A program made the position numbers and the translations under genes. A stretch of 25,889 nt of DNA. Source: a virus. This document shows, piece by piece, positions 1-8,549 of this stretch; the stretch's first letter is position 1, and every line of letters begins with the position of its first letter. The stretch spans positions 1 to 25,889 of IMG/VR virus record IMGVR_UViG_3300005613_000369. One strand, written 5' to 3'. The notes beneath the pieces were generated by a model, which was not told the origin of the DNA, made no database searches, and saw nothing but the letters and a program-made list of their open reading frames with translations.

Positions 1-645
1 GTTAGCAAAAAAAGAAAATGTACAAGTGCTCAAAGTTAATGATGCTGTTCCAGAAGCACTACCTATAGTTGGAGTAAAAGTCTCTGCGCTGTGAGTCGGT
101 GAAATTATATGGAAATCGGCAGTTGAACTCGAATAGCAAACAACGTATGGAGTATTTGTAGCAAGTTCGGCAGTATAGGGATCTCTAACACCTGTCCCTG
201 CACCAGGAATTTTTATATCCCTAGCACCCAACCCGTTTACGTTTAAGGTAGCCCCTGTTGAGACTGATAGTGTGCTGTGGAACATAACAACAAACGTCAT
301 GCCGTCAAAATAAGCCGCCGGCGCTGGTGTAAGTGTAACGGTGTAGTTTGGAGCCGTTGCGCTTGTTGTTACTGCTTTTGTAACATCAAGAAGCTGCCCA
401 TAGCTTAAGTATTGATCACCAGCAGTAGCATTGCCTACACCTGTATGCTTGTAGCTACCCATCGGTAAATTAGCAGTAGGTGTATTCTGACCGTCTTTTG
501 CTAAGGCATTGTTGATACCAGCAGCAAAGTCATTATCTTGCGTGTCGTGCCTGCCAGCTTCAATGCCAATGCCTAGACCAGCATCACCAGTCCAGCCACC
601 TGTCCCTGCATTACCTTTTGTATACGTTCCACCACTCCAAGGCAT
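1..645 (-). CDS. Tail fibre protein, N-terminal part (gene runs off the window)
   Basis: An open minus-strand frame starts at the ATG at 643-645 and stays open to base 1, giving 215 codons with no stop, so the gene is cut by the window edge. The start is supported by CAGGAG, which overlaps the last codons of the upstream gene and sits about 9 bases before the ATG. The N-terminus begins MPWSGGTYTKGNAGTGGWTG and continues through GIGIEAGRHDTQDNDFAAGIN and NLPMGSYKHTGVG. This opening, with a GRHDTQDNDFA-type core and a later MGSYKHTGVGNATA-type motif, is one I recognise from tail fibre proteins of marine and other T7-like podoviruses, where it marks the virion-attachment part. Beyond residue 90 the sequence is beta-rich, with many Thr, Ser and Gly. 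The receptor-binding tip would lie outside the window. It is the last gene of the late transcription unit, one base after its neighbour. Fibre identity rests on family resemblance only. Confidence 0.8.
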   Translation of the reverse strand, partial: MPWSGGTYTKGNAGTGGWTGDAGLGIGIEAGRHDTQDNDFAAGINNALAKDGQNTPTANLPMGSYKHTGVGNATAGDQYLSYGQLLDVTKAVTTSATAPNYTVTLTPAPAAYFDGMTFVVMFHSTLSVSTGATLNVNGLGARDIKIPGAGTGVRDPYTAELATNTPYVVCYSSSTADFHIISPTHSAETFTPTIGSASGTASLTLSTCTFSFFAN

Positions 646-646
646 G

Positions 647-2047
647 TTATTCTCCTGTCATTTCTCTTTCACGTTGGGAAATTGCTAGTCCTTGTAATGC
701 TTTTACCAATGGATCTTCAGGCGTTGGTATTGCACCACCAATTCCTCTCATAGCTCCACCAATTACACGTTGCCCTCGTGGTGTTCCTGCTAATGCTGCT
801 CCACTTGCAACTGCTGCTCCAAGAGGGCCACCCAACAAATATGCACCTGGCAGTCCAAAAGAGCCAGTTGTGTATGTAATTCGTGCTAAGTCACGCATAT
901 CTAATTTGAATGTGCCCTTTGCTGCCCTATCTAGTATTGGAAGCGCTACTATTAAGTTTTGTTTTTTGCGGTTTAATTCTGATACTTCAGGCACGTACTT
1001 TTCTACGCCAGAACGTAAGTCCGAATAAAGTGCTCGCCAGAAACCTGATTGATATGTTGGATCTGTTTGTGGGGACTTCCATTTTTGTCCAACTGCTTTT
1101 TTCTGTTGGTTAAGATAACGTAATGAACCATCTTGTTTTGTTTTTTTATTGAATGATTCTTGTAGATCAATAATGTAATCTAGATATTTATCCTTTTCTT
1201 TTTCGGTCGGTACATTATCTTCAATCCAAGCAAAAGCCCTGTCATAATCAACCGTTGGAGTTTCTGTTAATGTTTTTTCTGCATTGGCTATCGCAGTTTG
1301 AATGTTTTTTTCAGTCGCCTGTAGTGCGGTTTTAGCTTGCGTTCGTATTGTCTTAGGGTCTTTAGTTGGACTAATTACATTGTCTTGTAGTAGTTCATTA
1401 AAGCTCTTACTAAGTTGCGTTTCTAATGTTGCATCATCCACAACATTTTCTGGTACTTCTATAAATTGATTACGAGCTTTGTTGTAATCACCTTTGGTAA
1501 CGCCCAATCCAGTTCTTTGTAGTGCAAGGCCACTTCTTTCAAGCCTTGGAGCAATCGTTCGTGCTGCTCGCGCTGCGCCTAAAGGAGCTGCTACTGCACC
1601 AATAGCACCACCAATATCACCACCTACTGCCTCACCAGTTTTATATCCACCATATCCTAAAAGACCTGCACCCAGCTGTGCTCCTAGTTTTGCTTTGCCT
1701 ACAGGTATAAGAAACTCTGTTAATTCTTGTACTCCTGTTTCTGGTCTGACCCCTAGCTCTTCTGCTGCTCTTTCGATGTCCCTACTTACCATAGTTGACA
1801 TTCTTGGTAGTTGTACATCGGCACCAAGTGCTTGCATGAGTGCCTCACCGCCCATAATAGGCAAGTCAACTAATCCACCAACAGTTCTATATGCAGCAGC
1901 AGGAATGTCAAAAGCTGCTTGCCCAATACCATAGCTAGGCTCTACGGTAGGAGTGGGTGTAGATGGCTTCCAGCCTGTAGCCTGTGCCAATTCAAGCTCT
2001 GCTTGTGCAACATCAATTTGTAATTGAAGCTCTTCTTCAGGAGTCAT
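647..2047 (-). CDS. Probable internal virion / DNA ejection protein, 466 aa
   Basis: No enzymatic motif is recognised. The N-terminus (residues 1-25) is an acidic helix rich in Glu, Gln and Leu. Residues about 113-165 form a Gly/Ala-rich stretch (LGAGLLGYGGYKTG, then IGGAIGAVAAPLGAA) that looks membrane-inserting. A mostly helical charged middle follows (residues 165-375). A second Gly/Ala-rich hydrophobic segment lies near the C-terminus (LPGAYLLGGPLGAAVASG and GGAMRGIGGAIP, about residues 395-445). Two glycine-zipper-like segments around a helical core, in the late region next to the tail fibre, are what one expects of podovirus ejection proteins that leave the capsid and form a channel through the host envelope. 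The start at 2047 directly follows the stop of the upstream gene, so translation is probably coupled. Function is inferred from composition and position. Confidence 0.6.
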   Translation of the reverse strand: MTPEEELQLQIDVAQAELELAQATGWKPSTPTPTVEPSYGIGQAAFDIPAAAYRTVGGLVDLPIMGGEALMQALGADVQLPRMSTMVSRDIERAAEELGVRPETGVQELTEFLIPVGKAKLGAQLGAGLLGYGGYKTGEAVGGDIGGAIGAVAAPLGAARAARTIAPRLERSGLALQRTGLGVTKGDYNKARNQFIEVPENVVDDATLETQLSKSFNELLQDNVISPTKDPKTIRTQAKTALQATEKNIQTAIANAEKTLTETPTVDYDRAFAWIEDNVPTEKEKDKYLDYIIDLQESFNKKTKQDGSLRYLNQQKKAVGQKWKSPQTDPTYQSGFWRALYSDLRSGVEKYVPEVSELNRKKQNLIVALPILDRAAKGTFKLDMRDLARITYTTGSFGLPGAYLLGGPLGAAVASGAALAGTPRGQRVIGGAMRGIGGAIPTPEDPLVKALQGLAISQREREMTGE

Positions 2048-3244
2048 TTACCGTTTCCCATATTGTTGTAAAAACGCGTGTAATGCATTGAAATATTCTT
2101 GATCAGACTCAAATTGTTCTCGTACTGGTTTTTTTGAAATTCCTACACTGGTTGTTGCTGCACTAGGGGTTGTAGCTACGGTAGGAATAGGTTTTTCATT
2201 TGTTGTTATGCTTTCAGTTATATATTTTCCTCCCGTTTGAATAGCATTTTGCAACTTGCGTCTTATTTCTGTTGGTGCAACGTTAAGTGTTTCTAATAGC
2301 ATATCTGCTTTTGTAAAACTGTCTGTTGCTAATTCTTTTAATCCAGCAATAGTTTCAGCTTTTGTTTGCCTGTATCTTTCTCCAAAGATTTTTTGTAATT
2401 CAGGTTTTTCTACTGCTGTAAATTGAGAACCAAATTCTTTTTTTCTAAAAATTTGTTTGGCTAGTTGATATTTTGTTTGTAATCCTTTGAAAACATCTTT
2501 TTGTTTTAGGTTATTGTAAATTCTCCTGTTTTCAGCACTAAGTTTGCTTGCTAAGCCCCATTCGTCAAGATTGATCCCTAATTGAGTTATCAATTTAATT
2601 TCCGCTGGTTCTAATTGCTCAAAAGCATCAGCAATATCCACCATAGCGTTTCCAAATTGATTCAAATCGGTTAGCATTTTTCTATCGCCTTGTGCTAACT
2701 TTTGACCTTCATTGTTTTTTAAAAGGTTTGCTTCTTGTCTTAGTTGTTGTCGTTCTTTTCTGTTTTGGCTTCTTAACGTTTCTAAATCTATTCTACCTTG
2801 CTGTTTTATTTCTTCTTCTTCTTTGAATCTACGTGTACGACGTTCTTCTTCTGCTATTAGATCTGCTGTTTTTTGCTCTCGCTCTTGTATTGTTCCAAGC
2901 TGCCGTAATGCTATTGGTGCAAGTCTTCCCGATATATCTGTTGGTAAGTCAGTTATTGCTGTATCTAAATCTGCTCTTGTTCTTGCACCAACTATGTTAG
3001 TAAGTGCTGGCATCAACAATTCATTTTGTTCTGCTGCTTCTTTCCTAGCTTGATAACCAAGCAGACCTGCTAACAACGAACCACCAAGCACTGTTGCAAT
3101 GTTGCTTGAAGATGAGGCATACGGACGAACAAGCTGTGGCAATGCACTTGCTATAGTACCGCCAATTTGCCCGTAAATGTTTTCACGAGGGCTAAACCCT
3201 ATGCCTTGTTGTTGTGCTAAGAGTTTTGCGTATTCGTCTGCCAT
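2048..3244 (-). CDS. Probable internal virion protein with coiled coil, 398 aa
   Basis: The ATG at 3242-3244 is preceded by AAGGGG at a good distance. One hydrophobic Gly-rich segment lies near residues 47-65 (NIATVLGGSLLAGLLGYQA) and could cross or insert into a membrane. Residues about 120-180 are a highly charged heptad-like coiled coil with runs of Glu, Arg, Lys and Gln (for example ERRTRRFKEEEEIKQQG). The rest is helical, with a short Thr/Ser/Pro-rich linker near residues 350-370 before a charged tail. No family is recognised. Being flanked by two other membrane-active, Gln/Ala-rich proteins in a late unit suggests one of a set of ejection proteins. It is equally possible that it is a capsid-internal core component. 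Confidence 0.55.
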   Translation of the reverse strand: MADEYAKLLAQQQGIGFSPRENIYGQIGGTIASALPQLVRPYASSSSNIATVLGGSLLAGLLGYQARKEAAEQNELLMPALTNIVGARTRADLDTAITDLPTDISGRLAPIALRQLGTIQEREQKTADLIAEEERRTRRFKEEEEIKQQGRIDLETLRSQNRKERQQLRQEANLLKNNEGQKLAQGDRKMLTDLNQFGNAMVDIADAFEQLEPAEIKLITQLGINLDEWGLASKLSAENRRIYNNLKQKDVFKGLQTKYQLAKQIFRKKEFGSQFTAVEKPELQKIFGERYRQTKAETIAGLKELATDSFTKADMLLETLNVAPTEIRRKLQNAIQTGGKYITESITTNEKPIPTVATTPSAATTSVGISKKPVREQFESDQEYFNALHAFLQQYGKR

Positions 3245-3253
3245 TATTACCCC

Positions 3254-4177
3254 TTAATCTAAAAGTCCTGCTTGCACTCCTTGTGCAAATCCTTGTGCAG
3301 CCATGTTGCCAGCAGAAGGGCTAGGAGGTAGTGGTGCTGGAGCTTGTGGGCCGTATTTCATTCCTGCAATCATATAGTCGTGTGCCATTTGTTGATTGGC
3401 TAAGTCTAATTGTTGTTGTGGTGTTAGTTTACTGAAATTTGCTGCTTGCGCTGCACCAAGTGTTGCGCCACTTGACATACGCTGCATAGCAAGTTGGTTA
3501 GCCATTTGTTCACGTTGTAAGTCAGCTTCAGTCTTAAATTGTTGTTGTTGTCCAAACTGTTGATAGAACGGACTGTATGCTCCAAGCATTGCAGCAGGAG
3601 CTTGATACTGTTGTAGAGCTTGACCAAATCCTTGTGCCTGTACTGCTTGTGCTTGTTGCTGCGCTTGCTGCATAGCTCCTTGCCTTGCCAAATCCTGCCG
3701 TTGATTAAGCTGTGCTTGCATGGTTTTATACGCTTCACTGTTAGGGTCTAAGCCCCTTTCAGCAGCCATTTGCTGAAACTGCGCTTGCTCTCTTTGGAAC
3801 TGTGGCCCTTGCGTCATCTCAAACTGATTCATGACATTCTGATACGCTTGATTCATCATGTCTTGATAATTGCCTGGCTGAAATGCCCCTGCTCCTTGTA
3901 TTTGTCCCATGAGTGATTCAATACCAGCAGCAGTCTGTCCACCTACTCGCTCGAACTGTTGTTCTGGTGCAAGTGTTTGTATAGGTGCTGGCTCGCCACT
4001 TGGTTCTTGATATAGACCAGCTTCCTGCAACCTTGCTATTTGTTTAGGACGTAAATCTTTACCAGCAGCTTGCTTAGCTTGTAGCTCTTTAATTGTGAGC
4101 TTATAAGGCTTGCCAGTCTTAGGATTGATGTTTGGACTTTGTGCTAATGCACCTTTTCCTTTCTTTTTCTTTGCCAT
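3254..4177 (-). CDS. Gln/Ala-rich probable ejection or internal core protein, 307 aa
   Basis: The protein starts with a strongly basic tail (MAKKKKGKGALAQ) that may contact packaged DNA. A short segment (residues 18-50) rich in Lys and Leu follows, with the look of a SAP- or helical DNA-binding motif (KPYKLTIKELQAKQAAG). From residue about 70 to 250 it is extremely rich in Gln, Ala and Met (QGAMQQAQQQAQAVQAQGFG is typical), probably long amphipathic helix. The C-terminus is Pro/Ala/Gly-rich. The start ATG at 4175-4177 follows AGGTGG and AGG in the leader. No conserved family is recognised. Composition and position next to other ejection-type genes suggest an internal virion protein released with the DNA. 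A minus-strand 104-codon frame inside it (3424-3738) is a shadow caused by the CAA/CAG-rich codons. Confidence 0.5.
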   Translation of the reverse strand: MAKKKKGKGALAQSPNINPKTGKPYKLTIKELQAKQAAGKDLRPKQIARLQEAGLYQEPSGEPAPIQTLAPEQQFERVGGQTAAGIESLMGQIQGAGAFQPGNYQDMMNQAYQNVMNQFEMTQGPQFQREQAQFQQMAAERGLDPNSEAYKTMQAQLNQRQDLARQGAMQQAQQQAQAVQAQGFGQALQQYQAPAAMLGAYSPFYQQFGQQQQFKTEADLQREQMANQLAMQRMSSGATLGAAQAANFSKLTPQQQLDLANQQMAHDYMIAGMKYGPQAPAPLPPSPSAGNMAAQGFAQGVQAGLLD

Positions 4178-4179
4178 AA

Positions 4180-5709
4180 TTATACCTGTCCACCTCTATC
4201 GAATCGAATCTCAAATCCATATATCTGTAAATCTGACTTGTTTACACTGCCTCCAAATCGAACAGCAGCACTATGCCCCTGTCCTCTCACTGCATATCTA
4301 TTGAAAATATATTCAGTAGGAGAACTCCAAGGACTTCCCCAAGGACTTCCCCAAGGTGTTAAGATTGCGGGCCCTGTACTTACAGAATCCACTTGTGCTT
4401 GCCTTTGAAAATCTATGTCTAGCCCTAATGACAAAGTTAGTCCTTTTCTACTTCGTATTAGTGGACGTATATCCTTAAACGCCTTGTAGTTGCCTCGTGA
4501 GTTGTAAAAAGAAAATGCCGTCCTACCATTAAATGTAATAGAATTCCCTTTGTCTGTGGAGCCTATTTCTCCTTTATAAACATACCCATGAAAGCTCCCG
4601 TAATATGGCTGTCCATCAACGAGAGCAAGGGTAATGCCATCTTCATTATCAAATAGCTCATATACGCACCAACCACCTGTGTCTATGCTGAACACAAGCA
4701 TAGTGGTTACGCCCTCACTGCTTGGTACGTTTACAAAAACGCGCCTTCCTTCTGGCCAGAATATGCCATGCCAACGTGGTGAGAATTTTACTAGGCTTAC
4801 ATATTGGCTGATATACGGGTTCACCCTAGCACTAACTACGTTTGCTGCTTGGTCTGTACTGACCTGAAATAGTGCTGATACAGGAACAATACCTTGCTGC
4901 GTTAGTATCCAAACGTCGTTGTTGACTTTAATAAATGCTCTAAAGCCTAGTGGCTTACCAATGTAGTATCTTGCTACAAGTCCCCAGTTAGTATCGCTAG
5001 GGTCAGTACCAGCATAAAAAACTACTTCTCCTTCACTGCTAATAGCAAAGAATAGGTCTTGGCTTGTTTGCGCTGTTTGATTGGTGTAGCTGCCAGCAAA
5101 GACAAGGAAGCCCCCCTTCTTCATGCTGTATTGCAAGTCAAAAGAATTGAGCGGATTAGTGCCTCCTGGATCTCCTACTTGTTGTGTGTCGCCATACCAA
5201 AATTTAAGAGTGTCTTTTTCTACAAAATATAGACGCTCCCTATAAGTGCTAACGTTGATTAGGTTAGCAAGTGTAACGCCTGTAAAGGTAGAATCTGCTA
5301 CTGTGCTACCGTCATACACCTGCATGGTGTCTTCTCCATTGCACATATACAGTCTGCTACCAAACTGCTGCGTCTGCATATTGGAGAAAGTTGAGGTAAT
5401 TGGTGTTGAACCAGTTATGTCAGTAGCAACACCTGCTACAACCTTAAATATCTTAGGAGTCCCACCTTCTGAGACTACAATCATTTCAGAACTGCCATCT
5501 GCTTTATTATAGTCTGCTATAGTGTTTACAGCAGTATTTGCAGCAGATAGGTCTACATACTCTTCATAACCTTTACGAGTGATAGGCGCAGTACCACCAG
5601 GGAACACATTTACCAGCTCCAATGCAAAAGACGGATCCATATCATCAATAGGACTTATGAGGTCTAAGCCTCCATATGGTGGAGGCATGGTAAACGCTTC
5701 ATGCGCCAT
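4180..5709 (-). CDS. Tail nozzle / packaged-DNA stabilization protein (P22 gp10-like), 509 aa
   Basis: The N-terminus contains GLDLISPIDDMDPSFALELVNVFPGG followed by TAPITRKGYEEY (given here as separate pieces of one region, residues 14-50), the pattern seen in podovirus stabilization or nozzle proteins, where it precedes a beta-propeller. The following 350 residues are repeated beta strands, with blades recognisable as WxxxDTxxxGDPGG, LFFAISSEGEVVFYAG and VWILTQQGIVPVS. The C-terminal 100 residues (QRQAQVDSV to FEIRFDRGGQV) are a beta-rich domain ending in a Gly-rich tail. In P22 this protein closes the portal-adaptor channel and holds the packaged DNA. The ATG at 5707-5709 follows AGAGGG. 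It sits downstream of adaptor and ejection-type genes, which fits a tail component. Assignment is by pattern and order. Confidence 0.65.
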   Translation of the reverse strand: MAHEAFTMPPPYGGLDLISPIDDMDPSFALELVNVFPGGTAPITRKGYEEYVDLSAANTAVNTIADYNKADGSSEMIVVSEGGTPKIFKVVAGVATDITGSTPITSTFSNMQTQQFGSRLYMCNGEDTMQVYDGSTVADSTFTGVTLANLINVSTYRERLYFVEKDTLKFWYGDTQQVGDPGGTNPLNSFDLQYSMKKGGFLVFAGSYTNQTAQTSQDLFFAISSEGEVVFYAGTDPSDTNWGLVARYYIGKPLGFRAFIKVNNDVWILTQQGIVPVSALFQVSTDQAANVVSARVNPYISQYVSLVKFSPRWHGIFWPEGRRVFVNVPSSEGVTTMLVFSIDTGGWCVYELFDNEDGITLALVDGQPYYGSFHGYVYKGEIGSTDKGNSITFNGRTAFSFYNSRGNYKAFKDIRPLIRSRKGLTLSLGLDIDFQRQAQVDSVSTGPAILTPWGSPWGSPWSSPTEYIFNRYAVRGQGHSAAVRFGGSVNKSDLQIYGFEIRFDRGGQV

Positions 5710-5719
5710 TAGTTACCCT

Positions 5720-6400
5720 CTAGTAAAATCTAGCACCAGCAAGGTCACGGTTAAAACTTGGATTCATTGTATTTAGCGCTTGTTTTTTTGCGAATAGACT
5801 TCGCGCCCTGTCAAGCATTGGATTGAAACCTGTGTTCATTCCTGGCTGCATAGCTGGCATGTTAGCATTAAATGCTGGTTGCACTGACTGCTGCATTGGT
5901 GGCTGTATTTGAGTATATCTATCTCGCATTGCTTGCTGCATTTCTGGAGGTAGGTTTACTGGCCCACGATACATCGTGTCTTGAATAAACAGTGGTTGAT
6001 GTTGCAATCCTCCTTCTGGTGAAGGAATACCCTGTGCTGCCCCTCCTAGTGCTGCACCTATACCTTGTGTTGCTCCTGCCCCGAAACCTGGTGACAGTGG
6101 TGCCATGCCAGGTTGTTGAGTAGGCATAGGTCTAAACGCCATCATGTCCCCAGTTGGTTGTCCCATTACCATTGGAGATTGTGGAGCTTCCATTGGCATT
6201 TGTGTTGCAACATCAGCCATACTATTTTGTTGTGGTTGTCGCTGCCTAACTGGTAGACCTGCTTCTTGCCTCATGTCACGACGCATTGCTCGTGCTGCAC
6301 CTCGTCCTTGAGATTGTCTAACTTCTTGGATGCGAGCACGTTGCTCATCTGAAAGTCGTCCTCTTCGTGCAGGGCCTCGCCCCATCATTCCATCTGCCAT
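5720..6400 (-). CDS. Met/Pro/Gln-rich virion-associated protein, 226 aa
   Basis: Low-complexity protein with a very basic N-terminus (residues 1-60, about fifteen Arg, including a GRGAARAMRRDMRQ stretch). A disordered Pro/Gln/Met-rich body follows (for example MPTQQPGMAPLSPG), and a short charged tail ends in LAGARFY. The basic head suggests contact with DNA or with the acidic channel. AAGGAG about 7 bases before the ATG at 6398-6400 supports the start, and its 5' end overlaps by one base the stop of the Gly-rich protein upstream. It stops at TAG. No family is recognised. Its place between two tail or ejection genes makes a minor virion protein likely, but nothing in the sequence proves it. 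Confidence 0.5.
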   Translation of the reverse strand: MADGMMGRGPARRGRLSDEQRARIQEVRQSQGRGAARAMRRDMRQEAGLPVRQRQPQQNSMADVATQMPMEAPQSPMVMGQPTGDMMAFRPMPTQQPGMAPLSPGFGAGATQGIGAALGGAAQGIPSPEGGLQHQPLFIQDTMYRGPVNLPPEMQQAMRDRYTQIQPPMQQSVQPAFNANMPAMQPGMNTGFNPMLDRARSLFAKKQALNTMNPSFNRDLAGARFY

Positions 6401-7686
6401 TATTGTACTCCTTGTGGTTGATCAATTATATCCGATCCTAAGCCAATTACATCTGTATGGTATCTTGAGTCATAAGGTATGCCTTTCTTTTCTGCATATT
6501 CCATCTTTCTTTGCAGACGTTCTTCGTCAGTATATTTAGGCACATACTCACCATTTTTTACCTGTTCACCAATTTCTCGCACTCTATCTAAACTGCCTTT
6601 TTTACCACTAAACAATACCGATCCTTTGTCTGTTTCAAACAAATTTTCATCCATTGCTGCTTGTACAATTGTGCGTCTTTGGTCTTCGCTATATCCACTT
6701 AGATAATCTGGAAACGCTTCAAAGAGCGCATATTCACCCCATAAATCTTCTGGCCTACCAAGTGCTTGCAGTTCTTTTATGTCGTATTTCCTTCCTTTAA
6801 GTGGGCCTTCATCCCAAACACTGTCACGTAAATGTTCTGGTAAATCTTCTTTAGGCACCATGGTTTTTTCCATGGCATTGATTGCCCATTCACGTTCTGC
6901 ATCTGAAGCTGCGTTTTCTGCTACTGCTTCCCAACGATCCGCTTGATATTGTTCTGTAGTTCTACCACCTATTGCTCCTAACCGTTCGCCAAGACTTGCC
7001 CAACCTCTACCTACTGTTCTTCCAATAATTGAACCAGCAGCAGCACCCAATCCGCCACCCATTATTCCACCTATGATTGCACCGCTTGTAGTGTAGAATC
7101 CTTCAACTGCACCTTTTCCTCTTCTACTACCTTTAAGTGCATTATTGAGTGCATCCCCTACATTGTATGCTGCTACAGCATAACCAGCAGCAGAAGCAGC
7201 ACTGGCACCTGCTCCAGCTCCTCCAGTACCAGCAGTAGTAGTTCCTGCGGTTGTTGTTCCTGCGGTTGTACCACCAGCAACACCACCTGCTGTGGTTCCA
7301 CCTGTTACGGCACCAGCAGTTGTACCTCCTGCTGTAGCACCTCCAGTTGTTGCTGCTGTAGTTGTGCTACCAGTGCCAAGTAAACTTGATTTTACACCCA
7401 ATTTAGTTGCGATTGCTTTTCCTGTTTCTCCTAACAACGGCTTGCCCATTAAATAATTCATGCCAGCTTTAGTTGCCAAGGCTCCTGTTAGCTGCCCACC
7501 AAGTTGTTGTCTGCCAGCTCGTCCTTGTTGACTTGCAATAAGTTTTTCTTGCTCTATAGCTTGTTGCCTTCGTTGCTCATCCCACTGAGCACTTTGCGCT
7601 CCAAGACCTGATTGCTGATATGCCTGTGCATAAGGTACACCTTGCTGCACAAGTGCCATGTACTGGTTATATGCATCCATGCTCAT
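6400..7686 (-). CDS. Gly/Thr/Ala-rich probable ejection protein, 428 aa
   Basis: Residues 1-60 are a Gln-rich helix (YMALVQQGVPYAQAYQQSG). Residues about 103-160 are a tandem TTAG/GGTT low-complexity tract encoded by a DNA repeat. This runs into a Gly/Ala membrane-type segment with glycine zippers (SGAIIGGIMGGGLGAAAGSI, about residues 201-222). The C-terminal half (residues 235-428) is an ordinary charged helical domain. The glycine zipper resembles those of phage ejection proteins and other membrane-inserting proteins. The start ATG overlaps the stop of the adaptor gene upstream (TAATG), so translation is coupled. I do not recognise a named family. An internal virion role is inferred from the membrane segment and position. 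Confidence 0.55.
   Translation of the reverse strand: MSMDAYNQYMALVQQGVPYAQAYQQSGLGAQSAQWDEQRRQQAIEQEKLIASQQGRAGRQQLGGQLTGALATKAGMNYLMGKPLLGETGKAIATKLGVKSSLLGTGSTTTAATTGGATAGGTTAGAVTGGTTAGGVAGGTTAGTTTAGTTTAGTGGAGAGASAASAAGYAVAAYNVGDALNNALKGSRRGKGAVEGFYTTSGAIIGGIMGGGLGAAAGSIIGRTVGRGWASLGERLGAIGGRTTEQYQADRWEAVAENAASDAEREWAINAMEKTMVPKEDLPEHLRDSVWDEGPLKGRKYDIKELQALGRPEDLWGEYALFEAFPDYLSGYSEDQRRTIVQAAMDENLFETDKGSVLFSGKKGSLDRVREIGEQVKNGEYVPKYTDEERLQRKMEYAEKKGIPYDSRYHTDVIGLGSDIIDQPQGVQ
7190..7375. repeat. Degenerate tandem repeat coding for a Thr/Ala/Gly tract
   Basis: The minus strand reads as degenerate repeats built from ACAACCGCAGGAACA-like units of about 15 to 18 bases, giving a (GGTTAG)/(TTAGT)-type protein tract. 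The two best-conserved neighbours are the GTTCCTGCGGTTGTT blocks near 7240-7270 on the plus strand. The tract lies wholly within the coding region and keeps the frame. It probably forms a flexible linker between the helical head and the membrane segment, and it could vary in length by slippage. Confidence 0.6.
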
Positions 7687-8549
7687 TATATAAACGTACC
7701 AAACGTACCAAACGTAGCTACACCATCACGCGCATACATAGTGTCTTGCGCTGTAGTACCAGCTAGTAGAATTTTCTGAGGATTCATCCTGCTATAATCT
7801 TCATTTAGTTGTACGTCGAATTTAGGGACTACGGTTAGTCCGTGAATTTCCGCAAATCTTTCTAATACTCCTTGCTCTAATGTCTTCTCACTAAAGATTG
7901 ATACATCAGTATCAGCAAGGAATTCTGGGTACGCACCATCATAGTATGTCCAGGTCACTCCCCCGTCGGACACACTGCCAGAAGTATGAGTAGGAGGAGT
8001 GGGGCCACTGGTTCCTCCAGAAATTGTAGTATAATAGTTTCCATTATAGAACGTGTAGGCTCCTGCCCCGTATAGTGTTCCTGTTACCCATGTAGCTGGT
8101 CTTGCATAACGCTCTGCTACATACTCAAAGATAATTACTTCACCAGAAGTATCTGGAGTAGGCTCTATCAATATCTGATTGCTTCCTAATCCTCTAAACT
8201 GAAAACGCTGAAACACCGTAGAGCTTAATCCATACCCTATAATGTCAGCGTATTCTTGCTCACTCATTGGCCCTAACAAACGCCAGCGAGTCGAACTGTT
8301 CCAGAATGTATTGTAATGATATTGGCTGAAAGCTGCTGGTAGTGGGTAAGAAGATTGCCCAGCAGTTAAGGTGAAAGAACCAGAAGCGAACAGTACAGGC
8401 CAGTTGTACTGCTCGCCCATTAAACGATTGATGCGCTGCACCATTGTACGAAGCTGTTTTGTAGTAGTCTCAGTAGAGGCTATTACATTACTTTCAACGG
8501 TATAACCAGCTTCATTAGCAACGTTTTCAACAATCGTTCTTAATGTCAT
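7686..8549 (-). CDS. Head-tail adaptor (P22 gp4 / podovirus adaptor-like), 287 aa
   Basis: The N-terminus (MTLRTIVENVANEAGY) and the QLRTMVQRINRLMGEQYNWP helix at residues 32-51 are typical of the phage adaptor family that docks below the portal: a helical bundle, then a beta sandwich with FTLTAGQSSYPLP and ILIEPTPDTSGEVIIFEYVA. Residues 153-204 are an inserted Gly/Tyr/Thr module (YNGNYYTTISGGTSG, then PPTHTSG and GGVTWTYYD) of a kind common in phage virion proteins and reminiscent of small carbohydrate-binding repeats. After it the helical core resumes (EFLADTDVSIFSEKTLEQGV), which is why I read it as an insertion. Start ATG at 8547-8549 overlaps the upstream TGA. Position downstream of the coat genes fits the assignment. 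Confidence 0.65.
   Translation of the reverse strand: MTLRTIVENVANEAGYTVESNVIASTETTTKQLRTMVQRINRLMGEQYNWPVLFASGSFTLTAGQSSYPLPAAFSQYHYNTFWNSSTRWRLLGPMSEQEYADIIGYGLSSTVFQRFQFRGLGSNQILIEPTPDTSGEVIIFEYVAERYARPATWVTGTLYGAGAYTFYNGNYYTTISGGTSGPTPPTHTSGSVSDGGVTWTYYDGAYPEFLADTDVSIFSEKTLEQGVLERFAEIHGLTVVPKFDVQLNEDYSRMNPQKILLAGTTAQDTMYARDGVATFGTFGTFI

Noticed and set aside
3424-3738. 104-codon minus frame inside the Gln-rich ejection-type protein
   Set aside because: It arises from CAA/CAG repeats of the real gene read in the next frame (Asn/Lys/Gln-rich shadow), with no leader.
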